In this document: positions 26,048 to 36,898 of the stretch, piece after piece
How the letters are laid out: every line of letters begins with the position of its first letter
Position numbering within the stretch: the stretch's first letter is position 1
Source of the DNA: Deltaproteobacteria bacterium
Lineage (GTDB): Bacteria; Desulfobacterota; Dissulfuribacteria; Dissulfuribacterales; QOAL01
Assembly: GCA_015493475.1 (NCBI GenBank)
Contig: WGDC01000051.1
Coordinates: 1 to 55,727 of the forward strand
Direction of reading: 5' to 3'
DNA length: 55,727 bases
Notes under the pieces: generated by a model
What the model saw: the letters and a program-made list of their open reading frames with translations, nothing else
The model's database searches: none
What the model was told of the DNA's origin: nothing
Program-made: the position numbers and the translations under genes

Positions 26048-27355
26048 TTATCTCGTGCATATCATGGTGATAGTCTTCAGGAAATAGACCTTTCCAAGGA
26101 AAAAAAAGGATACGCACAGCAGGGCTGCCGCCGGCACAGTGACAAACCAGGCCCCGAATATCCTGTTGGCCACGTCCCTGTTTATACCGGTAAGCCCCCT
26201 TGCAAGGCCGATCCCGAGAATGGCTCCCACGAGGGTATGCGTGGTGGAGATAGGAAGTTTCAGCCTTGTACAAGCCAACACAGTGGCGGTCGCAGCGAGG
26301 TCCGCAGCCACTCCCCGGGAAGGTGTTATTTCTGTAATTTTCACCCCCACGGTGTAGATAACCCTGTAGCCAAACGTGGCGAGTCCAACCACTATGCCGC
26401 TTCCCCCAAGTACCAGGACCCAAAATGGTACCCCCACCTTCTGGGCCACCTGCCCGGTCTGGAGCACCCTCACAACAGCGGCGAGGGGACCCACGGAATT
26501 GGCCACGTCGTTGGCACCATGAGCAAATGCGACGGAGCAGGAGGTAATAATAACAAGGGGTACGAATACCTGCTCCACCTGCTCGAGCTGTTCATCCACT
26601 GGCAGGCCGTCCTTTCCAGAAAGCCGCATGGACATCCACCACCTTGAGATAAACCATGAAACAACACTTAACACCACGGTAATGTATATGGAAACCTCGG
26701 GTGTAAGCCAGGAAATATGGCCAATCACATGCTTCAGCCCCTTGTATATCGTGGCAATAACTACCGAAGCAGTAACGGCAGACACGAGAAAGGGGGCGTA
26801 CCTTATAGCGGCTCTCGCTGGCCGTTCCCGCCCGAGAATAGCCCCGGTGATGAATTTGAAAACGAGAAATGCCATGATTCCACCGGCTATCGGGGATATA
26901 AACCAACTCATTACTATTTGGGCCATCTTTCCCCACTGTACGGACTGCCACCCTGCTGCCGCTATACCGAAACCAGCAACGGCCCCAACAATGGAATGGG
27001 TTGTGGAAACAGGCAGGCCCAGGAACGAGGAGACATTTAGCCAAATGGCTGCCGACAGAAGGGCCGAGGTCATGCCAATGACGAACAGGGCCGCTGCCTG
27101 CTCCGGGGTAATACCGGGTATGGCAAGAAAACTGTCCGGGCTGACTATTCCCTTCCTTACCGTGTCGGTAACAGGGGCGCCAACTAGCACAGCTCCCGCG
27201 AATTCACATATACCCGCAAGTATAACTGCATTTTTAACAGACAATGCCCTTGAACCCACGGCGTCTGCCATGGAATTTGCGACATCGTTGGCACCGATGT
27301 TCCATGCCATGTAAAACCCGAGTAGAGCAGTTATCCCAATTAGAACGGTTTCCAT
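26048..27355 (-). CDS. pit: Low-affinity inorganic phosphate transporter
   Basis: A 435-residue membrane protein with the two inverted Pit repeats: GANDVANS near the N-terminus and again in the second half, and STTHSIVG / STTHTLVG. About ten membrane segments are visible. It imports phosphate (often as a metal-phosphate complex) with H+ or Na+. It follows its DUF47 partner by 39 nt on the same strand, an arrangement common for Pit systems. It converges with the DppD gene across a 37-nt gap with no clear terminator. Confidence 0.95.
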   Translation of the reverse strand: METVLIGITALLGFYMAWNIGANDVANSMADAVGSRALSVKNAVILAGICEFAGAVLVGAPVTDTVRKGIVSPDSFLAIPGITPEQAAALFVIGMTSALLSAAIWLNVSSFLGLPVSTTHSIVGAVAGFGIAAAGWQSVQWGKMAQIVMSWFISPIAGGIMAFLVFKFITGAILGRERPARAAIRYAPFLVSAVTASVVIATIYKGLKHVIGHISWLTPEVSIYITVVLSVVSWFISRWWMSMRLSGKDGLPVDEQLEQVEQVFVPLVIITSCSVAFAHGANDVANSVGPLAAVVRVLQTGQVAQKVGVPFWVLVLGGSGIVVGLATFGYRVIYTVGVKITEITPSRGVAADLAATATVLACTRLKLPISTTHTLVGAILGIGLARGLTGINRDVANRIFGAWFVTVPAAALLCVSFFFLGKVYFLKTITMICTR

Positions 27356-27394
27356 TCGATCCGTCTATCAGCTGAATCTACCATGGATCCGCAC

Positions 27395-28066
27395 CTACCT
27401 TATAAGCATGTGTCTCAGCATATCCCCCGCGTTTTCTGCCTCGTTGGCTACCTGCCCCAGGGTGAGTATCATCTTCTCGTAAAAAATAATGGTCATGGTC
27501 TGCACCTCGCCCTCAAGCAAATATATATCCCGCGAAAGATCCCATGCTATGCGATCAGCTTTCCATTCTTCCTCGCCAAGCCCGTCAAGCCATTTAAATA
27601 CCCTTCTCGACTCTGCACCGCCAAAAGATACCTCTGCAAGATTCTGCAACTCCACGGCTGCGGCAAGAAGGCTACCTGTGACCTGAAAAACCTGGTCAGT
27701 CAGCCTGAAAAACTTATCCATAAGACTTGGATGGATGGGCGTATTTCTGATGGTCAGAATTACAGAAAAATCTTCTGTATAGTCTGCTATCTTGTCCTGG
27801 CACCTCAGAAAATTCTCAAGGTCAACCTTGTCCACCGGCAAGAAAAGACGCTTGGACAGCAGGCTGCGAACCTCGTGTTTTATCTTGTCTGCCTCGTATT
27901 CGAGCCTTGACACCTTTTTGTGAAGCTCTCCAACGAGCTGAAAGTTCTCCTCGGCAAGGGCGTCCATCAGAGGCCGTATCATCTCCACACACTCGTGAAC
28001 CTTTTTAGAGTGCTCTACCATGGCTCCGAAGGGAGACTTGCCAAGAAGATCGGAAATGATGCTCAT
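27395..28066 (-). CDS. DUF47 / TIGR00153 PhoU-like Pit accessory protein
   Basis: A 223-residue all-helical protein of the TIGR00153/DUF47 family, related to PhoU. ATG 28066 follows GGAGG. The N-terminal SPFGAMVEHSKKVHECVE and the later ADKIKHEVRSLLSK are typical. It lies directly upstream of pit in the same direction and probably modulates the transporter or its assembly. No signal peptide or membrane segment is seen. Confidence 0.92.
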   Translation of the reverse strand: MSIISDLLGKSPFGAMVEHSKKVHECVEMIRPLMDALAEENFQLVGELHKKVSRLEYEADKIKHEVRSLLSKRLFLPVDKVDLENFLRCQDKIADYTEDFSVILTIRNTPIHPSLMDKFFRLTDQVFQVTGSLLAAAVELQNLAEVSFGGAESRRVFKWLDGLGEEEWKADRIAWDLSRDIYLLEGEVQTMTIIFYEKMILTLGQVANEAENAGDMLRHMLIR

Positions 28067-28177
28067 TATGCGCCTCCTAACGGAACTGTTTTCTCCTGAA
28101 TACTCAGGGCCGCATGGGAAGGCTTCCTTCTCGGTCGGCCTGGCTGTGCAAAGGGGACGACTTGGACCCCTTGAATA

Positions 28178-29236
28178 CTACAGGTAGGATTTTATAAGTT
28201 TTTCCGCTATCTGAACCGCATTTGTTGCAGCACCCTTTCGGATATTGTCTGCAACGATCCACATATCCATACCGTTTTCCTGAGATATATCCTTCCTTAT
28301 CCTTCCCACAAAGGTATCATCCTTACCCTCTGCCTCTATGGCCATGGGGTAAACAGCCCTCGAAGGCTCGTCAAGGACGGTTACCCCCGGCGCAGCCTCG
28401 AGAAGCTCCATGGCCTTTTCCACACTTACCTCAGAGTCAAATTGCACGTTTACCGATTCAGAGTGGCCAAAAAATACTGGGACCCTCACACAGGTGGCCG
28501 ATACCATGATAGAGTCGTCCTCGAGTATCTTCCTAGTTTCGTTAACCATCTTCATCTCTTCCTTGGTATAGCCGTTGTCCTCGAAAACATCTATTTGAGG
28601 AAGACAGTTAAAAGCAATCTGGTGAGGGTACGCCTTGTACTCGAACTTTCCTACATAGCCCTTTGATTTGCCGGGCTCGTTGCCGCATCCCTTTATCACC
28701 CACTGTTTGACCTGTTCTTCAAGTTCACTGATGGCCTTCTGACCGGTGCCAGAAACCGCCTGATAGGTGGCGACCACTATTCTCCTGATCTTCGAGTAGT
28801 CATAGAGGGGCTTCAGGGCCACCACCATCTGTATGGTGGAACAGTTTGGATTGGCTATAATGCCCCTTTTTTTGTACCCGGCAATGGCATGGGAATTTAC
28901 CTCTGGAACCACGAGAGGCACATCCGGGTCCATACGCCACGCGCTGGAGTTGTCAATCACCACGGCGCCTGCCCTTGCCGCCGAAGGAGCAAATTCCAGG
29001 CTCCTTGATGCTCCCGCGGAAAAAAGGGCAATATCCACGCCGCCAAAGGAATCGTGGCCAAGTTTCTGAACCACTACGTCTTCTCCCTTGAAGGATATCT
29101 TCTTCCCCTCTGAGCGTTCCGAAGCAAGAAACCTTATCTCCCTGATAGGGAAATCCCTCTCGTCCAAGACCTTGATCATGGTCTTGCCAACGGCACCCGT
29201 GGCGCCCACAACTGCTATAGAGTATTCATCGTTCAT
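28178..29236 (-). CDS. asd: Aspartate-semialdehyde dehydrogenase
   Basis: 352 residues from ATG 29236 with GGGAGG just upstream; the longer frame to 29248 lacks a site. It reduces aspartyl-phosphate to the semialdehyde, feeding lysine, threonine and methionine. The NADP loop GATGAVGKT is at the start, and the catalytic Cys lies in NPNCSTIQMV. It is the last gene of the ilv-leu run, 17 nt after leuB. A weak CAAGGGG/CCCCTT stem lies about 15 nt past the stop, without a T-run. Confidence 0.96.
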   Translation of the reverse strand: MNDEYSIAVVGATGAVGKTMIKVLDERDFPIREIRFLASERSEGKKISFKGEDVVVQKLGHDSFGGVDIALFSAGASRSLEFAPSAARAGAVVIDNSSAWRMDPDVPLVVPEVNSHAIAGYKKRGIIANPNCSTIQMVVALKPLYDYSKIRRIVVATYQAVSGTGQKAISELEEQVKQWVIKGCGNEPGKSKGYVGKFEYKAYPHQIAFNCLPQIDVFEDNGYTKEEMKMVNETRKILEDDSIMVSATCVRVPVFFGHSESVNVQFDSEVSVEKAMELLEAAPGVTVLDEPSRAVYPMAIEAEGKDDTFVGRIRKDISQENGMDMWIVADNIRKGAATNAVQIAEKLIKSYL

Positions 29237-29253
29237 AATACCTCCCAAGACAA

Positions 29254-30315
29254 CTAACCCTTCACGTAGTCTGCAACGAGGTCCCCCACCTCGGTAGTAG
29301 AATAACCCATCTTGCCCGCCGAAAGGCTCTTCAGGTGCTTGTTCACCACCGTCTTGACAGCCTCCTCAACCGTTCTGGCAGCCTTCTCTTCCCCTAGATA
29401 GTCAAGCATCATCTGCCCCGCGCATATTGCTGCCAGGGGATTTATCACATTTTTGCCCGTGTACTTTGGAGCAGAACCACCAATTGGCTCGAACATGGAG
29501 ACTCCTTCCGGGTTTATGTTGCCGCCTGCGGCGATTCCCATGCCTCCCTGTATCATGGCGCCAAGGTCGGTAATGATGTCTCCGAACATGTTATCCGTAA
29601 CTATTACGTCAAACCATTCGGGATTCTTGACCATCCACATGCAGGTGGCATCAACATGGGCATACTCCTTCTTGATATCAGGATACTCTTCCCCGACTTC
29701 GTAAAACGCGCGCTCCCATAAATCAAAGGCAAAGGTAAGCACGTTTGTCTTTCCGCACAGCATCAGGGTCTTTTTCTTGTTCCTTTTCTTGCAATATTCA
29801 TACGCATACCTGATACAGCGTTCAACACCTTTTCTGGTGTTAATTGACTCCTGCACCGCCACCTCGTCGGGTGTTCCTTTCTTTAACACCCCTCCTGAAC
29901 CAGTGTAGAGGCCCTCTGTGTTTTCCCGTATCACGACAAAATCTATGTCGCCAGGGCCCTTGTCCTTTAAGGGCGTGTCGACCCCTGGATAGAGGATGAC
30001 GGGCCTCAGGTTTATGTACTGGTCAAGTGCGAATCTCAGCGCCAGGAGTATGCCCTTCTCGAGAATTCCTGGCTTCACGTCGGGATGGCCAATGGCTCCA
30101 AGGTATATGGCCTTGTACTGTTTAAGGTCATCCACGGCACCTTCCGGCAGTACCTCCCCAGTCCTGAGATACCGGTCTCCGCCGTAATCATACCACGTCA
30201 TATCAAGCTCGAAGCCGAACCTTTTTGCCGCTGCCTCGAGCACCTTCACTCCCTCCCTTATGACCTCCGGACCCGTTCCATCGCCGGGAATAACCGCTAT
30301 CTTGTATTTTGTCAT
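29254..30315 (-). CDS. leuB: 3-isopropylmalate dehydrogenase
   Basis: A 353-residue NAD-dependent beta-decarboxylating dehydrogenase. ATG 30315 follows GAAGGAGAAG. Motifs include [18 protein letters not shown] and the DNMFGDI.TDLG metal/NAD segment, with [13 protein letters not shown] near the end. It oxidises and decarboxylates 3-isopropylmalate to 2-ketoisocaproate. The RENTEGLY form is shared with homologues acting on tartrate or homoisocitrate, but the leuA-leuC-leuD neighbours make leucine synthesis the clear assignment. Confidence 0.94.
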   Translation of the reverse strand: MTKYKIAVIPGDGTGPEVIREGVKVLEAAAKRFGFELDMTWYDYGGDRYLRTGEVLPEGAVDDLKQYKAIYLGAIGHPDVKPGILEKGILLALRFALDQYINLRPVILYPGVDTPLKDKGPGDIDFVVIRENTEGLYTGSGGVLKKGTPDEVAVQESINTRKGVERCIRYAYEYCKKRNKKKTLMLCGKTNVLTFAFDLWERAFYEVGEEYPDIKKEYAHVDATCMWMVKNPEWFDVIVTDNMFGDIITDLGAMIQGGMGIAAGGNINPEGVSMFEPIGGSAPKYTGKNVINPLAAICAGQMMLDYLGEEKAARTVEEAVKTVVNKHLKSLSAGKMGYSTTEVGDLVADYVKG

Positions 30316-30336
30316 ATCACTTCTCCTTCAACCTTT

Positions 30337-30837
30337 TCAATTTACTTTATCCATATTCTTCATGATATGCGAGATAAGTCCTCCGTCCCTTATCAGCTCC
30401 TGCATGAAGGACGGGATGGGCTGGGCCTTCATGCGCTCTCCTGTGGTTACGTTGACTATCTCGCCGGTGTCCGCGTCCACTTCCACCTCGTGGCCTTCTT
30501 CGATCAGCCTCGGTGCCTCTTCACACTCGAATATGGGCAGTCCCATATTGAAGGCGTTCCTGTAAAAAATACGGGCGAAACTCGGGGCTATCACGCAGAC
30601 AACCCCAGCCGCCTTCAGCGCTATCGGCGCATGTTCGCGAGAGGAGCCACATCCAAAATTCCTGTCTGCCACCATTATGTCACCTGGCCCCACCTTGCTC
30701 GGAAAATCTGGATCCGCATCCTCCATGCAGTGTTTTGCAAGCTCCCGTGGATCAGAGGTATTCAGGTACCTTGCCGGAATAATCGCATCGGTATCTATAT
30801 TTTTCCCAAACTTCCAGACCTTGCCTCTTAATTTCAT
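30337..30837 (-). CDS. leuD: 3-isopropylmalate dehydratase small subunit
   Basis: A 166-residue aconitase swivel domain with [13 protein letters not shown] near the start and [12 protein letters not shown] in the middle. It is the short form (about 160 residues) seen in thermophiles and archaea, paired with the long-chain leuC 19 nt upstream. Together they isomerise 2-isopropylmalate to 3-isopropylmalate. The start is supported by AAGGGG. Confidence 0.96.
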   Translation of the reverse strand: MKLRGKVWKFGKNIDTDAIIPARYLNTSDPRELAKHCMEDADPDFPSKVGPGDIMVADRNFGCGSSREHAPIALKAAGVVCVIAPSFARIFYRNAFNMGLPIFECEEAPRLIEEGHEVEVDADTGEIVNVTTGERMKAQPIPSFMQELIRDGGLISHIMKNMDKVN

Positions 30838-30856
30838 GGAATGTTCCCCTTATCTT

Positions 30857-32122
30857 TTATAGTTCTTCAGGGCTTCCGATACGCCCGAGTACCGCGCTTG
30901 CAGCGGCGATGGCAGGACTTGCGAGATATACTTCGCTTTCGGGGTGTCCCATCCTCCCAACAAAATTCCTGTTTGTCGTGGAAAGGGCCCTTTCTCCCTT
31001 CGCCAGAATACCCATGTGGCCGCCAAGGCATGGTCCACAGGTTGGGGGGCCAATTACGGCGCCTGCGTCCGCGAATACCTTCAGGAAGCCCCTATCCAGG
31101 GCCTCTGACCATATAGCTGGAGTAGCAGGAAGCACAATGAGCCGCAGGCCCCGGGCAACCTTCCTTCCCTCCAGTATTCCCGCCGCCACTTCAAGGTCTT
31201 CTATCCTGCCGTTGGTACAGGAACCGATGACGACCTGATCAAGCTCCACGGTCCCCACCTCCGACATGGAAACAGTGTTCTCTGGAAGATGAGGAAAGGC
31301 TATCTGTGGCTCTATGGTGGAACAGTCATATTCAATAACCCTGGCGTATCCGGCATCCTCGTCACTGTGGAAAAACTTATACGGTCTGCCAGCCCTTGCT
31401 TCAACATACTCTTTCGTCTTATCATCGGGGTTGATGAGACCCGCCTTACCTCCGGCCTCAATGGCCATATTGGACATGGTCATCCGCTCCGCCACAGAAA
31501 GTTGTTCTATAACCGGGCCTGTAAACTCCATCGCCATGTAAAGCGCGCCGTCAACCCCAACATCCCCTATGGTATAAAGGATAAGGTCCTTGCCTCCCAC
31601 CCAGGGCTGAAGCCTGCCTCTATATACTATCTTCAGACTCTCCGGAACCTTGAACCAGGTAAGGCCGGTTATCATGGCCGCTGCAAGGTCCGTGCTTCCA
31701 ACACCAGTGGCGAAGGCCCCGAGAGCACCGTAAGTGCATGTGTGGCTATCTGCGCCAATTACAACGTCTCCCGGAACTACTATTCCCTTTTCGGGCAGTA
31801 GACAGTGTTCCACGCCTACCTCCCCACCCTCGTAGAAATGGACTATCGCCTGGTCTTCTGAAAACTCCCTCAGCAGCCTTACCTGTTCTGCGCTCTTGAT
31901 ATCCTTGTTGGGAGTAAAGTGGTCTGCCACCAAGGCAATTTTCGTACGGTCAAACACCTCTTTCACTCCGGCCTTTTTGAATATATCAATGGCGATGGGA
32001 GCGGTGATGTCGTTACCGAGGGCGACATCCACCTTCACCTCCACAAGCTGGCCAGGCTCCACAAACTCACACCCGGCATGATCAGCGAGAATCTTTTCTG
32101 CAATAGTCATGGATCGACTCAT
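30857..32122 (-). CDS. leuC: 3-isopropylmalate dehydratase large subunit
   Basis: A 421-residue aconitase-type protein. Cluster cysteines are in GSCTNGR and [10 protein letters not shown] (4Fe-4S), and the [13 protein letters not shown] segment is present. It is the short HACN/LeuC form, matching the short leuD. ATG 32122 follows AGAGG. A gap of 196 nt separates it from leuA upstream, the largest gap in the ilv-leu run; no convincing promoter is seen there. Confidence 0.96.
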   Translation of the reverse strand: MSRSMTIAEKILADHAGCEFVEPGQLVEVKVDVALGNDITAPIAIDIFKKAGVKEVFDRTKIALVADHFTPNKDIKSAEQVRLLREFSEDQAIVHFYEGGEVGVEHCLLPEKGIVVPGDVVIGADSHTCTYGALGAFATGVGSTDLAAAMITGLTWFKVPESLKIVYRGRLQPWVGGKDLILYTIGDVGVDGALYMAMEFTGPVIEQLSVAERMTMSNMAIEAGGKAGLINPDDKTKEYVEARAGRPYKFFHSDEDAGYARVIEYDCSTIEPQIAFPHLPENTVSMSEVGTVELDQVVIGSCTNGRIEDLEVAAGILEGRKVARGLRLIVLPATPAIWSEALDRGFLKVFADAGAVIGPPTCGPCLGGHMGILAKGERALSTTNRNFVGRMGHPESEVYLASPAIAAASAVLGRIGSPEEL

Positions 32123-32318
32123 AAGAAAAACCTCTTATCTTCCAGTTTTGATGGTACTGATACAAATTGCGTCATAGAAAGCGTCCGAATCAAGTCACCC
32201 GCTTCAGGTTGCAAGTCAACACATAGACACGTACCTTCTCATTTCCCATCATAACCCTTTCCCATAGAAAAGATGGCCGTCTTCTAAGGTCCTCGTGTTT
32301 CAGCCACATTTTCTGTAA

Positions 32319-33857
32319 CTATTTATACGATAGCCGATTAAGGGCAGTAAGATAGGCCCTCACGCTCGCCGTAATAATATCCGGGTCCGCTCCCTGGCCG
32401 GTTACAACCTTTTCCCCTTCCTTGAGCCTTACGGTCACCTCACCCTGTGCATCGGTTCCCCCGGTAATGGAATTTACGGTGAATCGAAGAAGGTTGCTCT
32501 TTGTATTCACTATCTTTGACACCGCGTTGAAAGCAGCGTCGATTGGCCCGGCCCCAATAGAAACGGCCACCTTTTCCTTCCCGTCCACCTCTATACCCAC
32601 TGTGGCGGTTGGCCTTATTCCACTACCTCCGGCAACGTGAAGATAGGTGAGCCTGAACTTCTCAGGTATTCTCAGAATCTCCTCTGCCACGATGGCCTCA
32701 AGATCTTCCGGAAATATCTCCTTCTTCTTGTCAGCCAACTCCTTGAAACGCTCAAAGACTCTTGCTATCTCTTCTTCCGAAAGATCGTATCCCATTTCAT
32801 GCAGCTTGGCCTTGAGGGCGTGTCTTCCAGAGTGCTTGCCGAGCACCAGGCTTCCCGAAGAAAGGCCTATGTCCCTTGGGTCCATTATCTCGTATGTGGT
32901 TCTCTTCTTGAGCACGCCGTCCTGGTGAATCCCAGATTCGTGGGCAAAGGCGTTTGCCCCGACTATGGCCTTGTTGGGCTGGACTACCATCCCGGTAAGC
33001 ATGCTTACCATACGGCTTGTGGCCGCTATGTGCATGGTATTGATGCCGGTTTCATATGGAAGAAGGTCGTGCCTTGTGCGAATTGCCATTACCACCTCTT
33101 CCATGGCGGTATTTCCCGCCCTCTCCCCTATACCGTTTATTGTACACTCAACCTGCCGTGCGCCATTGTTAATGGAGGAGAGCACATTTGCCGTGGCAAG
33201 GCCAAGATCGTTATGGCAGTGCACGCTCAAGACCGCCCTGTGGATATTGGGCGTATTTTCCATTACGTACCTTATCATACGTCCAAAATCCCATGGAATC
33301 GCGTACCCCACAGTGTCTGGAAAGTTTACCGTTGTAGCTCCGCAATCAATGACCCGTTCAAATACCTTGCACAGGTAATCAAGATCGGTCCTGCTTGCAT
33401 CCTCGGCGGAAAACTCCACATTCGAAGTATACATAGAGGCGTACCTTACTGCCTCGCCTGCCATTTCAAGCACTTCATCCCTGTTTTTGCGAAGCTTATA
33501 CTTGAGATGGATGTCAGAGGTCGCCAGGAAGGTGTGAATCCTGGGATTCGCCCCGTCCTTTATGGCATCCCAGGCGATATCTATGTCCTTCTTTACTGCC
33601 CTGGCAAGGGCTGCGACCTGAAGGCCCCGGAGTTCCCCGGCGAGATTCTTGACTCCCTCGAAGTCCCCATGGGATGCGACTGGAAAGCCCGCTTCCAGAA
33701 CGTCCACGCCGAGTTTTTCAAGCTGCCTGCCAATCTGGAGTTTATCCTGCATGTTGAGCGCAACCCCAGGGGACTGCTCACCGTCCCTCAAGGTGGTGTC
33801 AAATATGATTATCCTGCTGCCCGGTCTTTGTACCTTCTTTTTGTCCAAGGTACTCAT
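32319..33857 (-). CDS. leuA: 2-isopropylmalate synthase
   Basis: A 512-residue protein. The TIM barrel has DTTLRDGEQSPG at the start and the HCHNDLGLA metal site, and a C-terminal LeuA_dimer regulatory domain follows from about residue 370 (GGSGIRPTA, VSIGAGPIDA). It condenses 2-ketoisovalerate with acetyl-CoA. The regulatory domain implies leucine feedback inhibition. It starts 21 nt after the pssA stop. ATG 33857 is preceded by AGGGGG. Confidence 0.97.
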   Translation of the reverse strand: MSTLDKKKVQRPGSRIIIFDTTLRDGEQSPGVALNMQDKLQIGRQLEKLGVDVLEAGFPVASHGDFEGVKNLAGELRGLQVAALARAVKKDIDIAWDAIKDGANPRIHTFLATSDIHLKYKLRKNRDEVLEMAGEAVRYASMYTSNVEFSAEDASRTDLDYLCKVFERVIDCGATTVNFPDTVGYAIPWDFGRMIRYVMENTPNIHRAVLSVHCHNDLGLATANVLSSINNGARQVECTINGIGERAGNTAMEEVVMAIRTRHDLLPYETGINTMHIAATSRMVSMLTGMVVQPNKAIVGANAFAHESGIHQDGVLKKRTTYEIMDPRDIGLSSGSLVLGKHSGRHALKAKLHEMGYDLSEEEIARVFERFKELADKKKEIFPEDLEAIVAEEILRIPEKFRLTYLHVAGGSGIRPTATVGIEVDGKEKVAVSIGAGPIDAAFNAVSKIVNTKSNLLRFTVNSITGGTDAQGEVTVRLKEGEKVVTGQGADPDIITASVRAYLTALNRLSYK

Positions 33858-33877
33858 AACTTACCCCCTTTTCCCTT

Positions 33878-34657
33878 CTATTGCTGTTTCACTGATGCCT
33901 TGCCAGCCTCCCTTCTCCGCAACAAGAATCCCGATAACGGATATAGGAGAGGGCCTGACAAACAATAAAACAAAAATAGAACAAAAAGGGTAACCTTCGG
34001 CTCTATCGCTATGACGACCATTGTTAAAAGCAAGGCCACGAGCCCGCGAAAAGGATGCTGGTTGAGCCACTGCATCTCTTTGAAACTGAAGTAACGGACA
34101 TTGCTCACCATCAGGAACGACAAGGCATAGATCATGAGCAAAAGCCCGTAGTGATGCACCGGTCCACTGATACCAAGGTGATGACACATGAGAACCGTGG
34201 TGGCCACCATGGCCGCCGCAGACGGACACGGAAGGCCAAGAAAAAACCGCTTGGAGCCCGGACCTGAAGATCCAAGGGTGTTGAATCTTGCCAGTCTAAG
34301 AGCAGTAGTAGCAACGTATAAAAAGGCCGCAAGCCATCCGAGCCGGCCAAACCCCCTGAGGGCCCAGGTGAATGCAAGAATTCCTGGGGCCACTCCAAAG
34401 GCGACAAGATCGGCAAGGGAGTCGTATTCAAGCCCAAATTTGCTCGTTGTCCTGGTAATCCTGGCCACGCGACCATCAAGACCGTCAAATATGCCGGATA
34501 CGAGGATAGCCCAAGCCGCTGCAACAAATTTTCCATCAATACTTGAAACCAGGGAATAAAAGCCAGCAAACAGGCTCAAGCTTGTCAACAGATTGGGTAA
34601 GATGTATGCACGTCTTCTCGGGTTCTTGAATTCCGTTTTTTTGTCTGTGTCAGTCAT
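33878..34657 (-). CDS. pssA: CDP-diacylglycerol--serine O-phosphatidyltransferase
   Basis: A 259-residue membrane protein with about six to eight hydrophobic segments. The CDP-alcohol phosphotransferase motif reads DGxxAR, eight residues, then GxxxDxxxD (DGRVARITRTTSKFGLEYDS and following). It makes phosphatidylserine from CDP-diacylglycerol. The start codon directly follows the psd stop, so the two PE-synthesis genes are coupled. Confidence 0.95.
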   Translation of the reverse strand: MTDTDKKTEFKNPRRRAYILPNLLTSLSLFAGFYSLVSSIDGKFVAAAWAILVSGIFDGLDGRVARITRTTSKFGLEYDSLADLVAFGVAPGILAFTWALRGFGRLGWLAAFLYVATTALRLARFNTLGSSGPGSKRFFLGLPCPSAAAMVATTVLMCHHLGISGPVHHYGLLLMIYALSFLMVSNVRYFSFKEMQWLNQHPFRGLVALLLTMVVIAIEPKVTLFVLFLFYCLSGPLLYPLSGFLLRRREAGKASVKQQ

Positions 34658-35308
34658 TTAGACACTCTCCATTCTGCCCAAAACACTCTGCCCCGCCATC
34701 ACCCGCTGGCCTTTTTCCACAAAAATAGCTGCATCTGGAGGCACATAAACGTCAAGGCGGGAACCGAACCGTATCATGCCGTAACGCTGGCCACGCCTGA
34801 GTCTGTCGCCCGGCTCCGCCAAGCAAACTATGCGTCTTGCAACAAGACCTGCAACCTGTACCACCGTTACGCGCCTGGCCTTTTCATCCTCTAAAAGCAT
34901 GGCGGCCCGTTCGTTCTCAGCCATGGCCCTTCTCTTGTTGGCAGCAAGAAAACGGCCCTCTTTGTATTTGATGTCAAGAACCCTCCCCTCAATTGGCGCC
35001 CGGTTGACGTGGCAGTTGAACACGTTCATGAATATACTTATCCGGGTAGATGTTCCCATAGAGAAAAAGGGTTCCTGGGCCTTGCCTACCTCAATAACCT
35101 TACCATCTGCCGGTGAAGTAATCAAATCGACCCCGGTTGGGATTATTCTTTCCGGATCCCTGAAAAAATAAAGGACAAATCCGGAAAGAATCAGACAAGT
35201 CATGGCTGCCGCCTTCATATACAAAAGTGCAAAAACAATTGTAGCCAAGGTTGACATACCGATAAAGGGTATGCCCTCCTTGGCCACAGGTACTGTGACT
35301 TTGTGCAT
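34658..35308 (-). CDS. psd: Phosphatidylserine decarboxylase, short form
   Basis: 216 residues from ATG 35308; an in-frame TTG at 35332 inside the ilvC end is an alternative. One or two N-terminal membrane segments are followed by FFRDPER and SPADGKV. Late in the protein, RFGSRLDVY marks self-cleavage at Gly-Ser to form the pyruvoyl beta and alpha chains. It converts phosphatidylserine to PE at the membrane. The gene sits between ilvC and pssA and shares their transcript. Confidence 0.94.
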   Translation of the reverse strand: MHKVTVPVAKEGIPFIGMSTLATIVFALLYMKAAAMTCLILSGFVLYFFRDPERIIPTGVDLITSPADGKVIEVGKAQEPFFSMGTSTRISIFMNVFNCHVNRAPIEGRVLDIKYKEGRFLAANKRRAMAENERAAMLLEDEKARRVTVVQVAGLVARRIVCLAEPGDRLRRGQRYGMIRFGSRLDVYVPPDAAIFVEKGQRVMAGQSVLGRMESV

Positions 35309-35316
35309 ATTTTTAA

Positions 35317-36306
35317 TTAATTCTTGAGCCAACTCATCATGTCTCTCAACCGTTCACCCACCTTTTCGAGCATCTGTTCCTGCTCCCTGCGCCTTAGCGC
35401 GTTGAACGCGGGACGGTTCACCCTATTCTCGAGGAGCCATTCCTTGGCAAAGCTGCCTGACTGAATCTCATCCAGTATACGCTTCATCTCCCTCCTGGTA
35501 TCCTCGGTAATGATCCTTTTGCCTCTCGTAAGGTCACCATACTCTGCCGTATCGCTAATGGAGTATCTCATCATAGACAGGCCTCCCTCGTAAATAAGGT
35601 CCACTATGAGCTTGAGCTCGTGGCAGCATTCAAAGTAGGCAATTTCGGGCTGGTAGCCTGCCTCAACCAAGGTTTCAAAGCCCGCCTTTATGAGTTCGCT
35701 CACCCCGCCGCAGAGTACGCACTGTTCACCGAAAAGGTCGGTTTCCGTCTCCTCTTTGAAGGTTGTTGCGATAACGCCTGCCCTTGTCCCACCGATTCCC
35801 TGTGCATATCCCAGAGCCAGGTCTAAGGCATTCCCAGACCCATCCTGTTCTACAGCCACGAGGCATGGAACACCCCTACCAATCTCGTATTCCCGCCTGA
35901 CGAGGTGACCAGGGCCCTTGGGTGCCACCATGGCCACATCCACCTCCTTGGGCGCCACAATCTGTCCAAAGTGGATATTGAATCCGTGAGAGAAAAGGAG
36001 CATGTTCCCTGGGTCAAGATTCGGCTCAATGGCGTCCCTGTAAAGGTCTGCCTGGACGTGGTCAGGAACAAGAATCATTATAAGATCGGCCTTCTTGGCT
36101 GCCTCTGCAGCCGACACAGGCTCGAAACCATGTTTCACTGCAAGGTCGTAGTTTGGAGAACCAGGCCGCTGTCCCACTATAACATCCAGGCCACTGTCCC
36201 TTAAATTCTGGGCATGGGCATGTCCCTGACTTCCGTAACCAATTACTGCTATGATTTTGTCACTGAGAATCCCGTCTCTTACATCCTTTTCATAGTATAT
36301 TTTCAT
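35317..36306 (-). CDS. ilvC: Ketol-acid reductoisomerase, class I
   Basis: A 329-residue short-form enzyme. The NADPH-binding [17 protein letters not shown] is at residues 23-39; the C-terminal knotted domain has metal-site residues in DLFGEQ and [16 protein letters not shown]. It converts acetolactate to dihydroxy-isovalerate. ATG 36306 follows AGGAG by 8 nt. It lies 39 nt after ilvN. Confidence 0.97.
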   Translation of the reverse strand: MKIYYEKDVRDGILSDKIIAVIGYGSQGHAHAQNLRDSGLDVIVGQRPGSPNYDLAVKHGFEPVSAAEAAKKADLIMILVPDHVQADLYRDAIEPNLDPGNMLLFSHGFNIHFGQIVAPKEVDVAMVAPKGPGHLVRREYEIGRGVPCLVAVEQDGSGNALDLALGYAQGIGGTRAGVIATTFKEETETDLFGEQCVLCGGVSELIKAGFETLVEAGYQPEIAYFECCHELKLIVDLIYEGGLSMMRYSISDTAEYGDLTRGKRIITEDTRREMKRILDEIQSGSFAKEWLLENRVNRPAFNALRRREQEQMLEKVGERLRDMMSWLKN

Positions 36307-36345
36307 ATCTCGGCTCCTAATTAAATTATAGGTTTCGACCTTGGG

Positions 36346-36831
36346 CTAAACGGTCTTCTTCTCACGCTGGATGGCAATAGTACCCGTTCTCGTAATCTCC
36401 TTTATTCCAATGGGCCTTAGAAGCTCCATTACGGCCTTGAGCTTTGATTCCGGCCCTGTAACCTCTATGGTGTAGGTCCTCGGGCTCACGTCCACCACCT
36501 TGCACCTGAAGATATCGCACATTCTCAGGACCTCCGCCCTGGTTTCGTCCTCTGCCTTCACCTTAATCAGCGCCATTTCTCGCTCGACAAACTCCCCTTC
36601 ACTCACGTCCACCACCTTGCACACATCCACCAAGCGGTTGAGCTGCTTAATTATCTGCTCGATTATGTACTCGTCGCCGGAAGTGACAAGGGTAAGGTGA
36701 GACATGGTCTGATCCAGGGTGGGGGCAACACACAGGCTTTCAATATTAAAACCCCTGCCGCTGAAAAGCCCAGTAATACGTGAAAGGGCTCCGGGTTCAT
36801 TTTCTACCAGTACAGAAAGGGTATGTTTCAT
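36346..36831 (-). CDS. ilvN: Acetolactate synthase small (regulatory) subunit
   Basis: A 161-residue protein with the N-terminal ACT domain (ENEPGALSRITGLFSGRGFNI), which binds valine for feedback control, and a C-terminal domain. AGGAG precedes ATG 36831. It stands 67 nt downstream of ilvB, its catalytic partner, on the same strand. Confidence 0.96.
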   Translation of the reverse strand: MKHTLSVLVENEPGALSRITGLFSGRGFNIESLCVAPTLDQTMSHLTLVTSGDEYIIEQIIKQLNRLVDVCKVVDVSEGEFVEREMALIKVKAEDETRAEVLRMCDIFRCKVVDVSPRTYTIEVTGPESKLKAVMELLRPIGIKEITRTGTIAIQREKKTV

Positions 36832-36898
36832 GGGTTAAAACTCCTGACTCGTTATTTTAAAGACCTGTGCATGACAGGCCCTATTGGTTGTCGAAGGC

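Noticed and set aside
28155-28174. AAGGGG/CCCCTT stem after asd as a terminator
   Set aside because: Six-bp stem with no T-run on the minus strand; too weak to annotate.
32637-33968. 443-codon frame antisense to leuA
   Set aside because: leuA is certain on the other strand; the frame is a shadow of its codon bias and has no family features.
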